Assembly: GCF_051020955.1 (NCBI RefSeq)
Contig: NW_027476785.1
Coordinates: forward strand, 1 to 64,000
Length of the DNA stretch: 64,000 nt
Reading direction: 5' to 3'
DNA from: Megalopta genalis
Taxonomy: Eukaryota; Arthropoda; Insecta; Hymenoptera; Halictidae
Part shown: positions 43,551 to 57,210 of the stretch, in pieces
How the letters are laid out: the number at the start of each line of letters is the position of its first letter
Position numbering within the stretch: position 1 is the stretch's first letter
Program-made: the position numbers and the translations under genes
The notes under the pieces: model-generated
The model's input: only the letters and a program-made list of their open reading frames with translations
What the model was told of the DNA's origin: nothing
The model's database searches: none

Positions 43551-46500
43551 AATCACTGCGATATTGAAGGTTTAGCTTCAAATCCAGGCGACACAAATGA
43601 TATAGCTTCAGATACTTGCGATATAAGAGATATAGCTTCAAATGCAGACGAAACAAACGAGTTAGCTTCAAATCATTTCGAAGTAGAAGGATTAGATTCA
43701 AATCTATGCGAAACAAATGATTTAACATCAGATAGTTGCGATATAAGTGATATAGCTTCAAATGCAAGAGAAACAAACGAGTTAGCTTCAATTCACTGCG
43801 AAACACATGATCTTGCTGCAAATCAATGCAGTGTTGAAGATTTAGCTTCACATCCATTCGAAACAAATGATTTAACATCAGATAGTTGCGATATAAGTGA
43901 TTTAGCTCCAAATGCAGACGAAACAAACTAGATAGCTTCAAATCCAAGCGAAACACATGATTTAGCTTCAAATCAATGCGATGTAGAAGGTTTAGCTTCA
44001 AATCCATGCGAAACAAATGATTTAACATCAGGTACATGCGATATAAGTGATATAGCTTCAAATGCAAGAGAAACACAAACGCGTTAGCTTCAAAGCCATG
44101 CAAAACAGATGATTATGCTTCAGAATAATGCGATATAGAAGGTTTAGCTTCAAATCCATGCGACACAAATGATTTAAAATCAAATAGTTGCGATATAAGA
44201 GATATAGCTTCAAATGCAGACGAAACAAACGAGTCAGATTCAAATCCATGCGAAACACATGATTGAGCTGCAAATCAATGCGATGTAGAAGATTTAGCTT
44301 CAAATCCATGCGAAACAAATGGTTTAACATCAGACAGTTGCGATATAAGAGATATAGCTTCAAATGCAGACGAATCAAACGAGTTAGCTTCATATCGAAG
44401 CGAATCACATGATTTAGCTTCAAATCATTGCGATGTAGAAGGTTTAACTTCAAATCCATGCGAAACAAATGATTTACATTCAAACGGTTGGGATATATGT
44501 GATATAGCTTCAAATGCAGACGAAATAAACGAGTTAGCTCCAAATCCAAGCGAAACACATGATTGAGCTGCAAATCAATGCGATGTAGAAGATTTAGCTT
44601 CAAATCCATGCGAAACAAATGATTTAACATCAGACAGTTGCGATGTAAGAGATATAGCTTCAAATGCAGACGAATCAAACGAGTTAGCTTCATATCGAAG
44701 CGAATCACATGATTTAGCTTCAAATCATTGCGATGTAGAAGGTTTAACTTCAAATCCATGCGACACAAATGATATACATTCAGATACTTGCGATATAAGA
44801 GATATAGCTTCAAATGCAGACGAAACAAACGAGTTAGCTTCAAATCCATGCGAAACAAATGATTTAGCTTCAAACACGTGGGATATAAGTGATAAAGCTT
44901 GAAATGCAGGCGAAGCAATCGAGTGAGCTTCAAATCCACGCGAAACACATGATTTAGCTTCAAATCAATGCGATATAGAAGGTTTAGCTTCAAATCCATG
45001 CGAAACAAATGATTTAGCTTCAAACACTTGGGATATAAGTGATATAGCTTCAAATGCAGACGAAACAAACTAGATAGCATCAAATCCAAGCAAAACACAT
45101 GATTTAGCTTCAAATCAATGCGATGTAGAATGTTTAGCTTCAAATACACGCGAAAAAAATGATTTAACATCAGGTACATGCGATATAAGTGATATAGCTT
45201 CAAATGTAAGAGAAACACAAACGAGTTAGCTTCAAATCCATGCGAAACACATGATTTAGATTCAAATCAATGCGATGTAGAAGGTTTAGCTTCAAATCCA
45301 TGCGAAACAAATGATTTAACATCAGATAGTTGCGATATAAGTGATATAGCTTCAAATGCAGACGAAACAAACGAGTTAGCTTCAAATCCAAACGAAACAC
45401 ATGATTCAGCTTCAAATAAATGCGATATAGAAGGTTTAGCTTCAAATCCATGCGACACAATTGATATAGCTTTAGATACTTGCGATATAAGAGATATAGC
45501 TTCAAATGCAGACGAATCAAACGAGTTAGCTTCAAATCCAAGCGAAACACATGATTCAGCGTCAAATCAATGCGATATAGAAGGTTTAGCTTCAAATCCG
45601 TGTGACACAAATGATATAGCTTTAGATACTTGCGTTATAAGAGATTTAGCTTCAAATGCAGACGAATCAAACGAGTTAGCTTCATATCGAAGCGAATCAC
45701 ATGATTTAGCTTCAAATCATTGCGATGTAGAAGGTTTAACTTCAAATCCATGCGAAACAAATGATTTACTTTCAAACGCTTGGGATATATGTGATATAGC
45801 TTCAAATGCTGACGAAATAAACGAGTTAGCTCCAAATCCAAGCGAAACACATGATAGAGCTGCAAATCAATGCGATATAGAAGGTTTAGCTTCAAATCCA
45901 TGCGACACAAATGATATAGCTTCAGATACTTGCGATATAAGAGATATAGCTTTAAATGCAGACGAAACAAACGAGTCAGATTCAAATCCATGCGAAACAC
46001 ATGATTGAGCTGCAAATCAATGCGATGTAGAAGATTTAGCTTCAAATCCATGCGAAACAAATGATTTAACATCAGACAGTTGCGATATAAGAGATATAGC
46101 TTCAAATGCAGACGAATCAAACGAGTTAGCTTCATATCGAAGCGAATCACATGATTTAGCTTCAAATCATTGCGATGTAGAAGGTTTAACTTCAAATCCA
46201 TGCGAAACAAATGATTTACTTTCAAACGCTTGGGATATATGTGATATAGCTTCAAATGCAGTCGAAATAAACGAGTTAGCTCCAAATCCAAGCGAAACAC
46301 ATGATAGAGCTGCAAATCAATGCGATTTAGAAGGTTTAGCTTCAAATCCACGCGAAACACGTGATTTAGCTTCAAATCAATGCGAAATAGTAGGTTTAGC
46401 TTCAAATCCATGCGATACAAATGATTTAGCTTCAGATACTTGCGATATAAGAGATATAGCTTCAAATGCAGACGAAACAAACGAGTTAGCTTCATATCCA

Positions 46501-48200
46501 AGCGAAAGACATGATTTAGCTTTAAATCAATGCGATATAGAAGGTTTAGCTTCAAATCCATGCGACATAAATGATTTAACATCAAATAGTTGCGATATAA
46601 GTGATATAGCTTCAAATGCAGACGATAAAAACTAGATAGCATCAAATCCAAGCGAAACACATGATTTAGCTTCAAATCAATGCTAAGTAAGAGGTTTAGC
46701 TTCAAATCCTTGCGAAACAAATGATTTAGCTTCAAACACTTGGTATATAATTGATGTAGCTTCAAATGCAGACGAAGCAAACGAGTTAGCTTCAAATCCA
46801 TACGAAACACATGATTCAGCTTCAAATAAATGCAATATAGAAGATTTAGGTTTAAATTCATGCGAAACAAATGATTTAGCTTCAGATACTTGCGATATAA
46901 GAGATATAGCTTCAAATGCAGACGAAACAAACGAGTCAGATTCAAATCCATGCGAAACGCATGATTGAGCTGCAAATCAATGCGATGTAGAAGGTTTAGC
47001 TTCAAATCCACGCGAAACACATGATTTAGCTTCCAATCAATGCGATATAGAAGGTTGATCTTGAAATCCATGCGACACAAATTATATAGCTTCAGATACT
47101 TGCGATATAAGACATATAGCTTCAAATGCAGTCGAAACAAACTAGTTAGCTTCATATCCATGCGAAATACAAGATTTAGCTTCAAATCAATTCGAAGTAG
47201 AAGGAATAGTTTCAAATCCGGGCGATACAAATGATTTAGCTGCAGATAATTGCGATATAACAGATATAGCTTCAAATGAAGACGAAACAAACGAGTTAGC
47301 TTCATATCCAAGCGAAAGACATGATTTAGCTTTAAATCAATGCGATGTAGAAGGTTTAGCTTCAAATCCATGCGAAACAAATTATTTAGCTTCAAACACT
47401 TGGGATATAAGTGATATAGCTTCAAATGCAGACGAAACAAACGAGTGAGATTCAAATCCATGCGAAACACATGATTCAGCTGCAAATCAATTCGAAGTAG
47501 AAGATTTAACGTCAAATCCAAGCGAAACAAATGATTTAACATCAGATGGTTGCGATATAAGTGATATAGCTTCAAATGCAGACGACACAAACGAGATTTG
47601 TTTCAAATCCAAGCGAAACACATGATTTAGCATCAAATCAATGCCATGTAGAAGGTTTAGCTTCAAATCCACGCGAAACACATGATTTGGCTTCAAATCA
47701 ATGCGGTATAGAAGGTTTAGCTTCAAATCCATGCGACACAAATTATATAACGTCAGATAGTTGCGATATAAGTGATATAGCTTCAAATGCTGACGAAACA
47801 ATCGAGTTAGCTTCAAATCCATGCGGAGCACATGATTTAGCTTCACATCAATGCGATGTAGAAAGTTTAGCTTCAAATCCATGCGAAACAAATGATTTAA
47901 CATCAGATAGTTGCGATATAAGTGATATAGCTTCAAATGCAGACGAAATAAACGAGTTAGACCCAAATCCAAGCGAATCACATGATTTAGCTTCAAATCA
48001 ATGCGATATAGAAGGATTAACTTCAAATCCATGCGAAACAAATGATTTAGCTTCAAACACGTGGGATATAAGTGATATAGCTTCAAATGCAGACGAAGCA
48101 AACGAGTGAGCTTCACATCCACGCGAAACACATGATTTAGCTTCAAATCAATGCGATATAGAAGGTTTAGCTTCAAATCCATGCGAAACAAATGATTTAG
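43017..48200. repeat. 5.2 kb segment, copy 1 of a very recent duplication
   Basis: This segment is repeated at 49,804-54,990. The offset is 6,787 bp up to a 1 bp insertion near 50,370, then 6,788 bp. I noticed only about ten to twenty differences by eye, for example gcaatcgag against gcaaacgag at 44,925 and gaaacgcatg against gaaacacatg at 46,955. This is the longest nearly identical repeat in the window. Confidence 0.88.
43245..44470. repeat. 1.2 kb segment present three times
   Basis: Copies lie at 43,245-44,470, 48,710-49,935 (offset 5,465) and 50,032-51,258 (offset 6,787-6,788). All three hold gcgttagcttcaaagcc after the 2 bp insertion marker (44,091, 49,556, 50,879) and the cttcagaataatgcgatat monomer. 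The second and third copies are 1,323 bp apart, so the middle copy sits directly before the start of the large duplication. Confidence 0.83.
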
Positions 48201-49804
48201 CTTCAAACACTTGGGATATTAGTGATATAGCTTCAAATGCAGACGAAACAAACTAGATAGCATCAAATCCAAGCGAAACACATGATTTAGCTTCAAGTCA
48301 TTTCGAAGTAGAAGGATTAGATTCAAATCTATGCGAAGCAAATGATTTAACATCAGATAGTTGCGATATAAGTGATATAGCTTCAAATGCAAGAGAAACA
48401 AACGAGTTAGCTTCAAATCAATGCGAAACACATGATTTAGCTGTAAATCAATGCAGTGTTGAAGATTTAGCTTCAAATCCATTCGAAACACATGATTTAG
48501 CTTCAAATCAATGCGATAGAGAAGGTTTAGCTTCAAATCCATGCGAAACACATGATTTAGCTTCAAATCAATGCGATATTGAAGGTTTAGCTTAAAATCC
48601 AGGCGACACAAATGATATAGCTTCAGATACTTGCGATATAAGAGATACAGCTTCAAATGCAGACGAAACAAACGAGTCAGATTCAAATCCATGCGAAACA
48701 CATGATTGAGCTGCAAATCAATGCGATATAGAAGGTTTAGCTTCAAATCCATGCGACACAAATGATATAGCTTCAGATACTTGCGATATAAGAGATATAG
48801 CTTCAAATGCAGACGAAACAAACGAGTTAGCTTCAAATCAATGCGAAACACATGATTTAGCTGCAAATCAATGCAGTGTTGAAGATTTATCTTCAAATCC
48901 ATTCGAAACAAATGATTTAACTTCAGATAGTTGCGATATAAGTGATTTAGCTCCAAATGCAGACGAAACAAACGAGATAGCTTCAAATCCAAGCGAAACA
49001 CATGATATAGCTTAAAATCACTGCGATATTGAAGGTTTAGCTTCAAATCCAGGCGACACAAATGATATAGCTTCAGATACTTGCGATATAAGAGATATAG
49101 CTTCAAATGCAGACGAAACAAACGAGTTAGCTTCAAATCATTTCGAAGTAGAAGGATTAGATTCAAATCTATGCGAAACAAATGATTTAACATCAGATAG
49201 TTGCGATATAAGTGATATAGCTTCAAATGCAAGAGAAACAAACGAGTTAGCTTCAATTCACTGCGAAACACATGATCTTGCTGCAAATCAATGCAGTGTT
49301 GAAGATTTAGCTTCACATCCATTCGAAACAAATGATTTAACATCAGATAGTTGCGATATAAGTGATTTAGCTCCAAATGCAGACGAAACAAACTAGATAG
49401 CTTCAAATCCAAGCGAAACACATGATTTAGCTTCAAATCAATGCGATGTAGAAGGTTTAGCTTCAAATCCATGCGAAACAAATGATTTAACATCAGGTAC
49501 ATGCGATATAAGTGATATAGCTTCAAATGCAAGAGAAACACAAACGCGTTAGCTTCAAAGCCATGCAAAACAGATGATTATGCTTCAGAATAATGCGATA
49601 TAGAAGGTTTAGCTTCAAATCCATGCGACACAAATGATTTAACATCAAATAGTTGCGATATAAGAGATATAGCTTCAAATGCAGACGAAACAAACGAGTC
49701 AGATTCAAATCCATGCGAAACACATGATTGAGCTGCAAATCAATGCGATGTAGAAGATTTAGCTTCAAATCCATGCGAAACAAATGGTTTAACATCAGAC
49801 AGTT
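48200..49804. repeat. Spacer between the two 5.2 kb copies
   Basis: The first ~500 bp are Block III monomers carrying cagtgttgaagatttag and gatagagaaggtttag variants, also found around 39,340-39,440. The remainder is the middle copy of the triplicated 1.2 kb segment. Nothing other than satellite is present. Confidence 0.75.
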
Positions 49805-52800
49805 GCGATATAAGAGATATAGCTTCAAATGCAGACGAATCAAACGAGTTAGCTTCATATCGAAGCGAATCACATGATTTAGCTTCAAATCATTGCGATG
49901 TAGAAGGTTTAACTTCAAATCCATGCGAAACAAATGATTTACTTTCAAACGCTTGGGATATATGTGATATAGCTTCAAATGCTGACGAAATAAACGAGTT
50001 AGCTCCAAATCCAAGCGAAACACATGATAGAGCTGCAAATCAATGCGATATAGAAGGTTTAGCTTCAAATCCATGCGACACAAATGATATAGCTTCAGAT
50101 ACTTGCGATATAAGAGATATAGCTTCAAATGCAGACGAAACAAACGAGTTAGCTTCAAATCAATGCGAAACACATGATTTAGCTGCAAATCAATGCAGTG
50201 TTGAAGATTTATCTTCAAATCCATTCGAAACAAATGATTTAACTTCAGATAGTTGCGATATAAGTGATTTAGCTCCAAATGCAGACGAAACAAACGAGAT
50301 AGCTTCAAATCCAAGCGAAACACATGATATAGCTTAAAATCACTGCGATATTGAAGGTTTAGCTTCAAAATCCAGGCGACACAAATGATATAGCTTCAGA
50401 TACTTGCGATATAAGAGATATAGCTTCAAATGCAGACGAAACAAACGAGTTAGCTTCAAATCATTTCGAAGTAGAAGGATTAGATTCAAATCTATGCGAA
50501 ACAAATGATTTAACATCAGATAGTTGCGATATAAGTGATATAGCTTCAAATGCAAGAGAAACAAACGAGTTAGCTTCAGTTCACTGCGAAACACATGATC
50601 TTGCTGCAAATCAATGCAGTGTTGAAGATTTAGCTTCACATCCATTCGAAACAAATGATTTAACATCAGATAGTTGCGATATAAGTGATTTAGCTCCAAA
50701 TGCAGACGAAACAAACTAGATAGCTTCAAATCCAAGCGAAACACATGATTTAGCTTCAAATCAATGCGATGTAGAAGGTTTAGCTTCAAATCCATGCGAA
50801 ACAAATGATTTAACATCAGGTACATGCGATATAAGTGATATAGCTTCAAATGCAAGAGAAACACAAACGCGTTAGCTTCAAAGCCATGCAAAACAGATGA
50901 TTATGCTTCAGAATAATGCGATATAGAAGGTTTAGCTTCAAATCCATGCGACACAAATGATTTAACATCAAATAGTTGCGATATAAGAGATATAGCTTCA
51001 AATGCAGACGAAACAAACGAGTCAGATTCAAATCCATGCGAAACACATGATTGAGCTGCAAATCAATGCGATGTAGAAGATTTAGCTTCAAATCCATGCG
51101 AAACAAATGGTTTAACATCAGACAGTTGCGATATAAGAGATATAGCTTCAAATACAGACGAATCAAACGAGTTAGCTTCATATCGAAGCGAATCACATGA
51201 TTTAGCTTCAAATCATTGCGATGTAGAAGGTTTAACTTCAAATCCATGCGAAACAAATGATTTACATTCAAACGGTTGGGATATATGTGATATAGCTTCA
51301 AATGCAGACGAAATAAACGAGTTAGCTCCAAATCCAAGCGAAACACATGATTGAGCTGCAAATCAATGCGATGTAGAAGATTTAGCTTCAAATCCATGCG
51401 AAACAAATGATTTAACATCAGACAGTTGCGATGTAAGAGATATAGCTTCAAATGCAGACGAATCAAACGAGTTAGCTTCATATCGAAGCGAATCACATGA
51501 TTTAGCTTCAAATCATTGCGATGTAGAAGGTTTAACTTCAAATCCATGCGACACAAATGATATACATTCAGATACTTGCGATATAAGAGATATAGCTTCA
51601 AATGCAGACGAAACAAACGAGTTAGCTTCAAATCCATGCGAAACAAATGATTTAGCTTCAAACACGTGGGATATAAGTGATATAGCTTGAAATGCAGGCG
51701 AAGCAAACGAGTGAGCTTCAAATCCACGCGAAACACATGATTTAGCTTCAAATCAATGCGATATAGAAGGTTTAGCTTCAAATCCATGCGAAACAAATGA
51801 TTTAGCTTCAAACACTTGGGATATAAGTGATATAGCTTCAAATGCAGACGAAACAAACTAGATAGCATCAAATCCAAGCAAAACACATGATTTAGCTTCA
51901 AATCAATGCGATGTAGAATGTTTAGCTTCAAATACACGCGAAACAAATGATTTAACATCAGGTACATGCGATATAAGTGATATAGCTTCAAATGTAAGAG
52001 AAACACAAACGAGTTAGCTTCAAATCCATGCGAAACACATGATTTAGATTCAAATCAATGCGATGTAGAAGGTTTAGCTTCAAATCCATGCGAAACAAAT
52101 GATTTAACATCAGATAGTTGCGATATAAGTGATATAGCTTCAAATGCAGACGAAACAAACGAGTTAGCTTCAAATCCAAACGAAACACATGATTCAGCTT
52201 CAAATAAATGCGATATAGAAGGTTTAGCTTCAAATCCATGCGACACAATTGATATAGCTTTAGATACTTGCGATATAAGAGATATAGCTTCAAATGCAGA
52301 CGAATCAAACGAGTTAGCTTCAAATCCAAGCGAAACACATGATTCAGCGTCAAATCAATGCGATATAGAAGGTTTAGCTTCAAATCCGTGTGACACAAAT
52401 GATATAGCTTTAGATACTTGCGTTATAAGAGATTTAGCTTCAAATGCAGACGAATCAAACGAGTTAGCTTCATATCGAAGCGAATCACATGATTTAGCTT
52501 CAAATCATTGCGATGTAGAAGGTTTAACTTCAAATCCATGCGAAACAAATGATTTACTTTCAAACGCTTGGGATATATGTGATATAGCTTCAAATGCTGA
52601 CGAAATAAACGAGTTAGCTCCAAATCCAAGCGAAACACATGATAGAGCTGCAAATCAATGCGATATAGAAGGTTTAGCTTCAAATCCATGCGACACAAAT
52701 GATATAGCTTCAGATACTTGCGATATAAGAGATATAGCTTTAAATGCAGACGAAACAAACGAGTCAGATTCAAATCCATGCGAAACACATGATTGAGCTG

Positions 52801-54990
52801 CAAATCAATGCGATGTAGAAGATTTAGCTTCAAATCCATGCGAAACAAATGATTTAACATCAGACAGTTGCGATATAAGAGATATAGCTTCAAATGCAGA
52901 CGAATCAAACGAGTTAGCTTCATATCGAAGCGAATCACATGATTTAGCTTCAAATCATTGCGATGTAGAAGGTTTAACTTCAAATCCATGCGAAACAAAT
53001 GATTTACTTTCAAACGCTTGGGATATATGTGATATAGCTTCAAATGCAGTCGAAATAAACGAGTTAGCTCCAAATCCAAGCGAAACACATGATAGAGCTG
53101 CAAATCAATGCGATTTAGAAGGTTTAGCTTCAAATCCACGCGAAACACGTGATTTAGCTTCAAATCAATGCGAAATAGTAGGTTTAGCTTCAAATCCATG
53201 CGATACAAATGATTTAGCTTCAGATACTTGCGATATAAGAGATATAGCTTCAAATGCAGACGAAACAAACGAGTTAGCTTCATATCCAAGCGAAAGACAT
53301 GATTTAGCTTTAAATCAATGCGATATAGAAGGTTTAGCTTCAAATCCATGCGACATAAATGATTTAACATCAAATAGTTGCGATATAAGTGATATAGCTT
53401 CAAATGCAGACGATAAAAACTAGATAGCATCAAATCCAAGCGAAACACATGATTTAGCTTCAAATCAATGCTAAGTAAGAGGTTTAGCTTCAAATCCTTG
53501 CGAAACAAATGATTTAGCTTCAAACACTTGGTATATAATTGATGTAGCTTCAAATGCAGACGAAGCAAACGAGTTAGCTTCAAATCCATACGAAACACAT
53601 GATTCAGCTTCAAATAAATGCAATATAGAAGATTTAGGTTTAAATTCATGCGAAACAAATGATTTAGCTTCAGATACTTGCGATATAAGAGATATAGCTT
53701 CAAATGCAGACGAAACAAACGAGTCAGATTCAAATCCATGCGAAACACATGATTGAGCTGCAAATCAATGCGATGTAGAAGGTTTAGCTTCAAATCCACG
53801 CGAAACACATGATTTAGCTTCCAATCAATGCGATATAGAAGGTTTATCTTGAAATCCATGCGACACAAATTATATAGCTTCAGATACTTGCGATATAAGA
53901 CATATAGCTTCAAATGCAGTCGAAACAAACTAGTTAGCTTCATATCCATGCGAAATACAAGATTTAGCTTCAAATCAATTCGAAGTAGAAGGAATAGTTT
54001 CAAATCCGGGCGATACAAATGATTTAGCTGCAGATAATTGCGATATAACAGATATAGCTTCAAATGAAGACGAAACAAACGAGTTAGCTTCATATCCAAG
54101 CGAAAGACATGATTTAGCTTTAAATCAATGCGATGTAGAAGGTTTAGCTTCAAATCCATGCGAAACAAATTATTTAGCTTCAAACACTTGGGATATAAGT
54201 GATATAGCTTCAAATGCAGACGAAACAAACGAGTGAGATTCAAATCCATGCGAAACACATGATTCAGCTGCAAATCAATTCGAAGTAGAAGATTTAACGT
54301 CAAATCCAAGCGAAACAAATGATTTAACATCAGATGGTTGCGATATAAGTGATATAGCTTCAAATGCAGACGACACAAACGAGATTTGTTTCAAATCCAA
54401 GCGAAACACATGATTTAGCTTCAAATCAATGCCATGTAGAAGGTTTAGCTTCAAATCCACGCGAAACACATGATTTCGCTTCAAATCAATGCGGTATAGA
54501 AGGTTTAGCTTCAAATCCATGCGACACAAATGATATAACGTCAGATAGTTGCGATATAAGTGATATAGCTTCAAATGCTGACGAAACAATCGAGTTAGCT
54601 TCAAATCCATGCGGAGCACATGATTTAGCTTCACATCAATGCGATGTAGAAAGTTTAGCTTCAAATCCATGCGAAACAAATGATTTAACATCAGATAGTT
54701 GCGATATAAGTGATATAGCTTCAAATGCAGACGAAATAAACGAGTTAGATCCAAATCCAAGCGAATCACATGATTTAGCTTCAAATCAATGCGATATAGA
54801 AGGATTAACTTCAAATCCATGCGAAACAAATGATTTAGCTTCAAACACGTGGGATATAAGTGATATAGCTTCAAATGCAGACGAAGCAAACGAGTGAGCT
54901 TCACATCCACGCGAAACACATGATTTAGCTTCAAATCAATGCGATATAGAAGGTTTAGCTTCAAATCCATGCGAAACAAATGATTTAGCT
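49804..54990. repeat. 5.2 kb segment, copy 2 of a very recent duplication
   Basis: This is the partner of 43,017-48,200. Its only clear length difference is an extra A in gcttcaaaatccaggcg near 50,370. The right end falls where an extra 120 bp cycle (54,899-55,018, partly repeated from 55,019) sets in. Confidence 0.88.
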
Positions 54991-55440
54991 TCAAACACGT
55001 GGGATATAAGTGATATAGCTTCAAATGCAGACGAAGCAAACGAGTGAGCTTCACATCCACGCGAAACACATGATTTAGCTTCAAATCAATGCGATAGAGA
55101 AGGTTTAGCTTCAAATCCATGCGAAACACATGATTTAGCTTCAAATCAATGCGATATTGAAGGTTTAGCTTCAAATCCAGGCGACACAAATGATATAGCT
55201 TCAGATACTTGCGATATAAGAGATACAGCTTCAAATGCAGACGAAACAAACGAGTCAGATTCAAATCCATGCGAAACACATGATTGAGCTGCAAATCAAT
55301 GCGATGTAGAAGGTTTAGCTTCAAATCCACGCGAAACACATGATTTAGCTTCCAATCAATGCGATATAGAAGGTTTATCTTGAAATCCATGCGACACAAA
55401 TTATATAGCTTCAGATACTTGCGATATAAGACATATAGCT

Positions 55441-55970
55441 TCAAATGCAAGAGAAACAAACGAGTTAGCTTCAAATCACTGCGAAACACATGATTTAGCT
55501 GCAAATCAATGCAGTGTTGAAGATTTAGCTTCAAATCCATTCGAAACAAATGATTTAACATCAGATAGTTGCGATATAAGTGATTTAGCTCCTAATGCAG
55601 ACGAAACAAACTAGATAGCTTCAACTCCAAGCGAAACACATGATTTAGCTTCAAATCAATGCGATGTAGAAGGTTTAGCTTCAAATCCATGCGAAACAAA
55701 TGATTGAACATCAGGTACATGCGATATAAGTGATATAGCTTCAAATGCAAGAGAAACACAAACGAGTTAACTTCATATCCAAGCGAAAGACATGATTTAG
55801 CTTTAAATCAATGCGATGTAGAATGTTCAGCTTCAAATACACACGAAACACATGATATAGCTTCAAATCAATGCGATAGAGAAGGTTTAGCTTCAAATCC
55901 AAGCGAAACACATGATTTAGCTTCAAATCAATGCGATGTAGAAGGTTTAGCTTCAAATCCATGCGAAACA
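55441..55970. repeat. 530 bp segment repeated at 58,657-59,186
   Basis: Offset is 3,216 bp. Both copies share gcttcaactccaagcg (55,619 and 58,835), gattgaacatcaggtac and cacgaaacacatgat variants, as well as the 2 bp insertion marker. Confidence 0.82.
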
Positions 55971-56099
55971 AATGATTTAACATCAGGTACATGCGATATA
56001 AGTGATATAGCTTCAAATGCAAGAGAAACACAAACGAGTTAGCTTCAAATCGATGCGAAACACATGATTTAGATTCAAATCAATGCGATGTAGAAGGTT

Positions 56100-57210
56100 T
56101 AGCTTCAAATCCATGCGACACAATTGATACAGCATTAGATACTTGCGATATAAGAGATATAGCTTCAAATGCAGACGAATCAAACGAGTTAGCTTCAAAT
56201 CCAAGCGAAACACATGATTCAGCGTCAAATCAATGCGGTATAGAAGGTTTAGCTTCAAATCCATGTGACACAAATGATATAGCTTTAGATAATTGCGATA
56301 TAAGAGATATAGCTTCAAATGCAGACGAATCAATCGAGTTAGCTTCATATCGAAGCGAATCACATGATTTAGCTTCAAATCATTGCGATGTAGAAGGATT
56401 AACTTCAAATCCATGCGAAACAAATGATTTACTTTCAAACGCTTGGGATATATGTGATATAGCTTCAAATGCAGACGAAATAAACGAGTTAGCTCCAAAT
56501 CCAAGCGAAACACATGATAGAGCTGCAAATCATTGCGATATACAAGGTTTAGCTTCAAATCCATGCGACTCAAATGATATAGCTTCAGATTCTTGCGATG
56601 TAAGAGATATATCTTCAAATGCAGACGAAACAAACGAGTTAGCTTCAAATCCATGCGAAGCACATGATTTAGCTTCAAATCATTTCGAAGTAGAAGGATT
56701 AGATTCTAATCTATGCGAAACAAATGATTCAACATCAGATAGTTGCGATATAAGTGATATAGCTTCAAATGCAAGTGAAACAAACGAGTTAGCTTCAAAT
56801 CCATGCGAAACACATGATTTAGCTTCAAATTAATGCGATATAGAAGATTTAGCTTCAAATCCATGCGACACATATGATATAGCTTCAGATACTTGCGTTA
56901 TAAGAGATATAGCTTCAAATGCAGACGAAACAAACGAGTTAGCTTCAAATCAATGCGAAACACATGATTTAGCTGCAAATCATTGCGATATTGAAGGTTT
57001 AGCTTCAAATCCAGGCGACACAAATGATATAGCTTCAGATACGTGCTATGTAAGAGATATAGCTTCAAATGCAGACGAAACAAACGAGTTAGCTTCAAAT
57101 CATTTCGAAGTAGAAGGATTAGATTCAAATCTATGCGAAACAAATGATTTAACATCAGATAGTTGCGATATAAGTGATATAGCTTCAAATGCAAGAGAAA
57201 CAAACGAGTT
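56100..57210. repeat. 1.1 kb segment repeated at 57,572-58,682
   Basis: Offset is 1,472 bp: 49 monomers plus the 2 bp of an insertion marker. Shared private variants include caatgcggtatagaaggt, gataattgcgatataagag and gattctaatctatgcg (56,701 and 58,173). Confidence 0.85.

Larger units (their letters stand above)
30941..55060. repeat. Block III subfamily
   Basis: This block is recognised by two shared frame-changing marks. One is the 2 bp insertion in C-type monomers giving gcaagagaaacacaaacgag (first at 30,941). The other is the 1 bp insertion gagatttgtttcaaatcc at 33,270, 36,873, 38,523, 41,467, 42,638, 47,593 and 54,381. Neither mark is seen in the first 30 kb. Repeats of about 1.65, 2.8, 3.2-3.6, 5.3 and 6.8 kb overlap within it, so no single superunit length describes the block. 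Confidence 0.78.
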
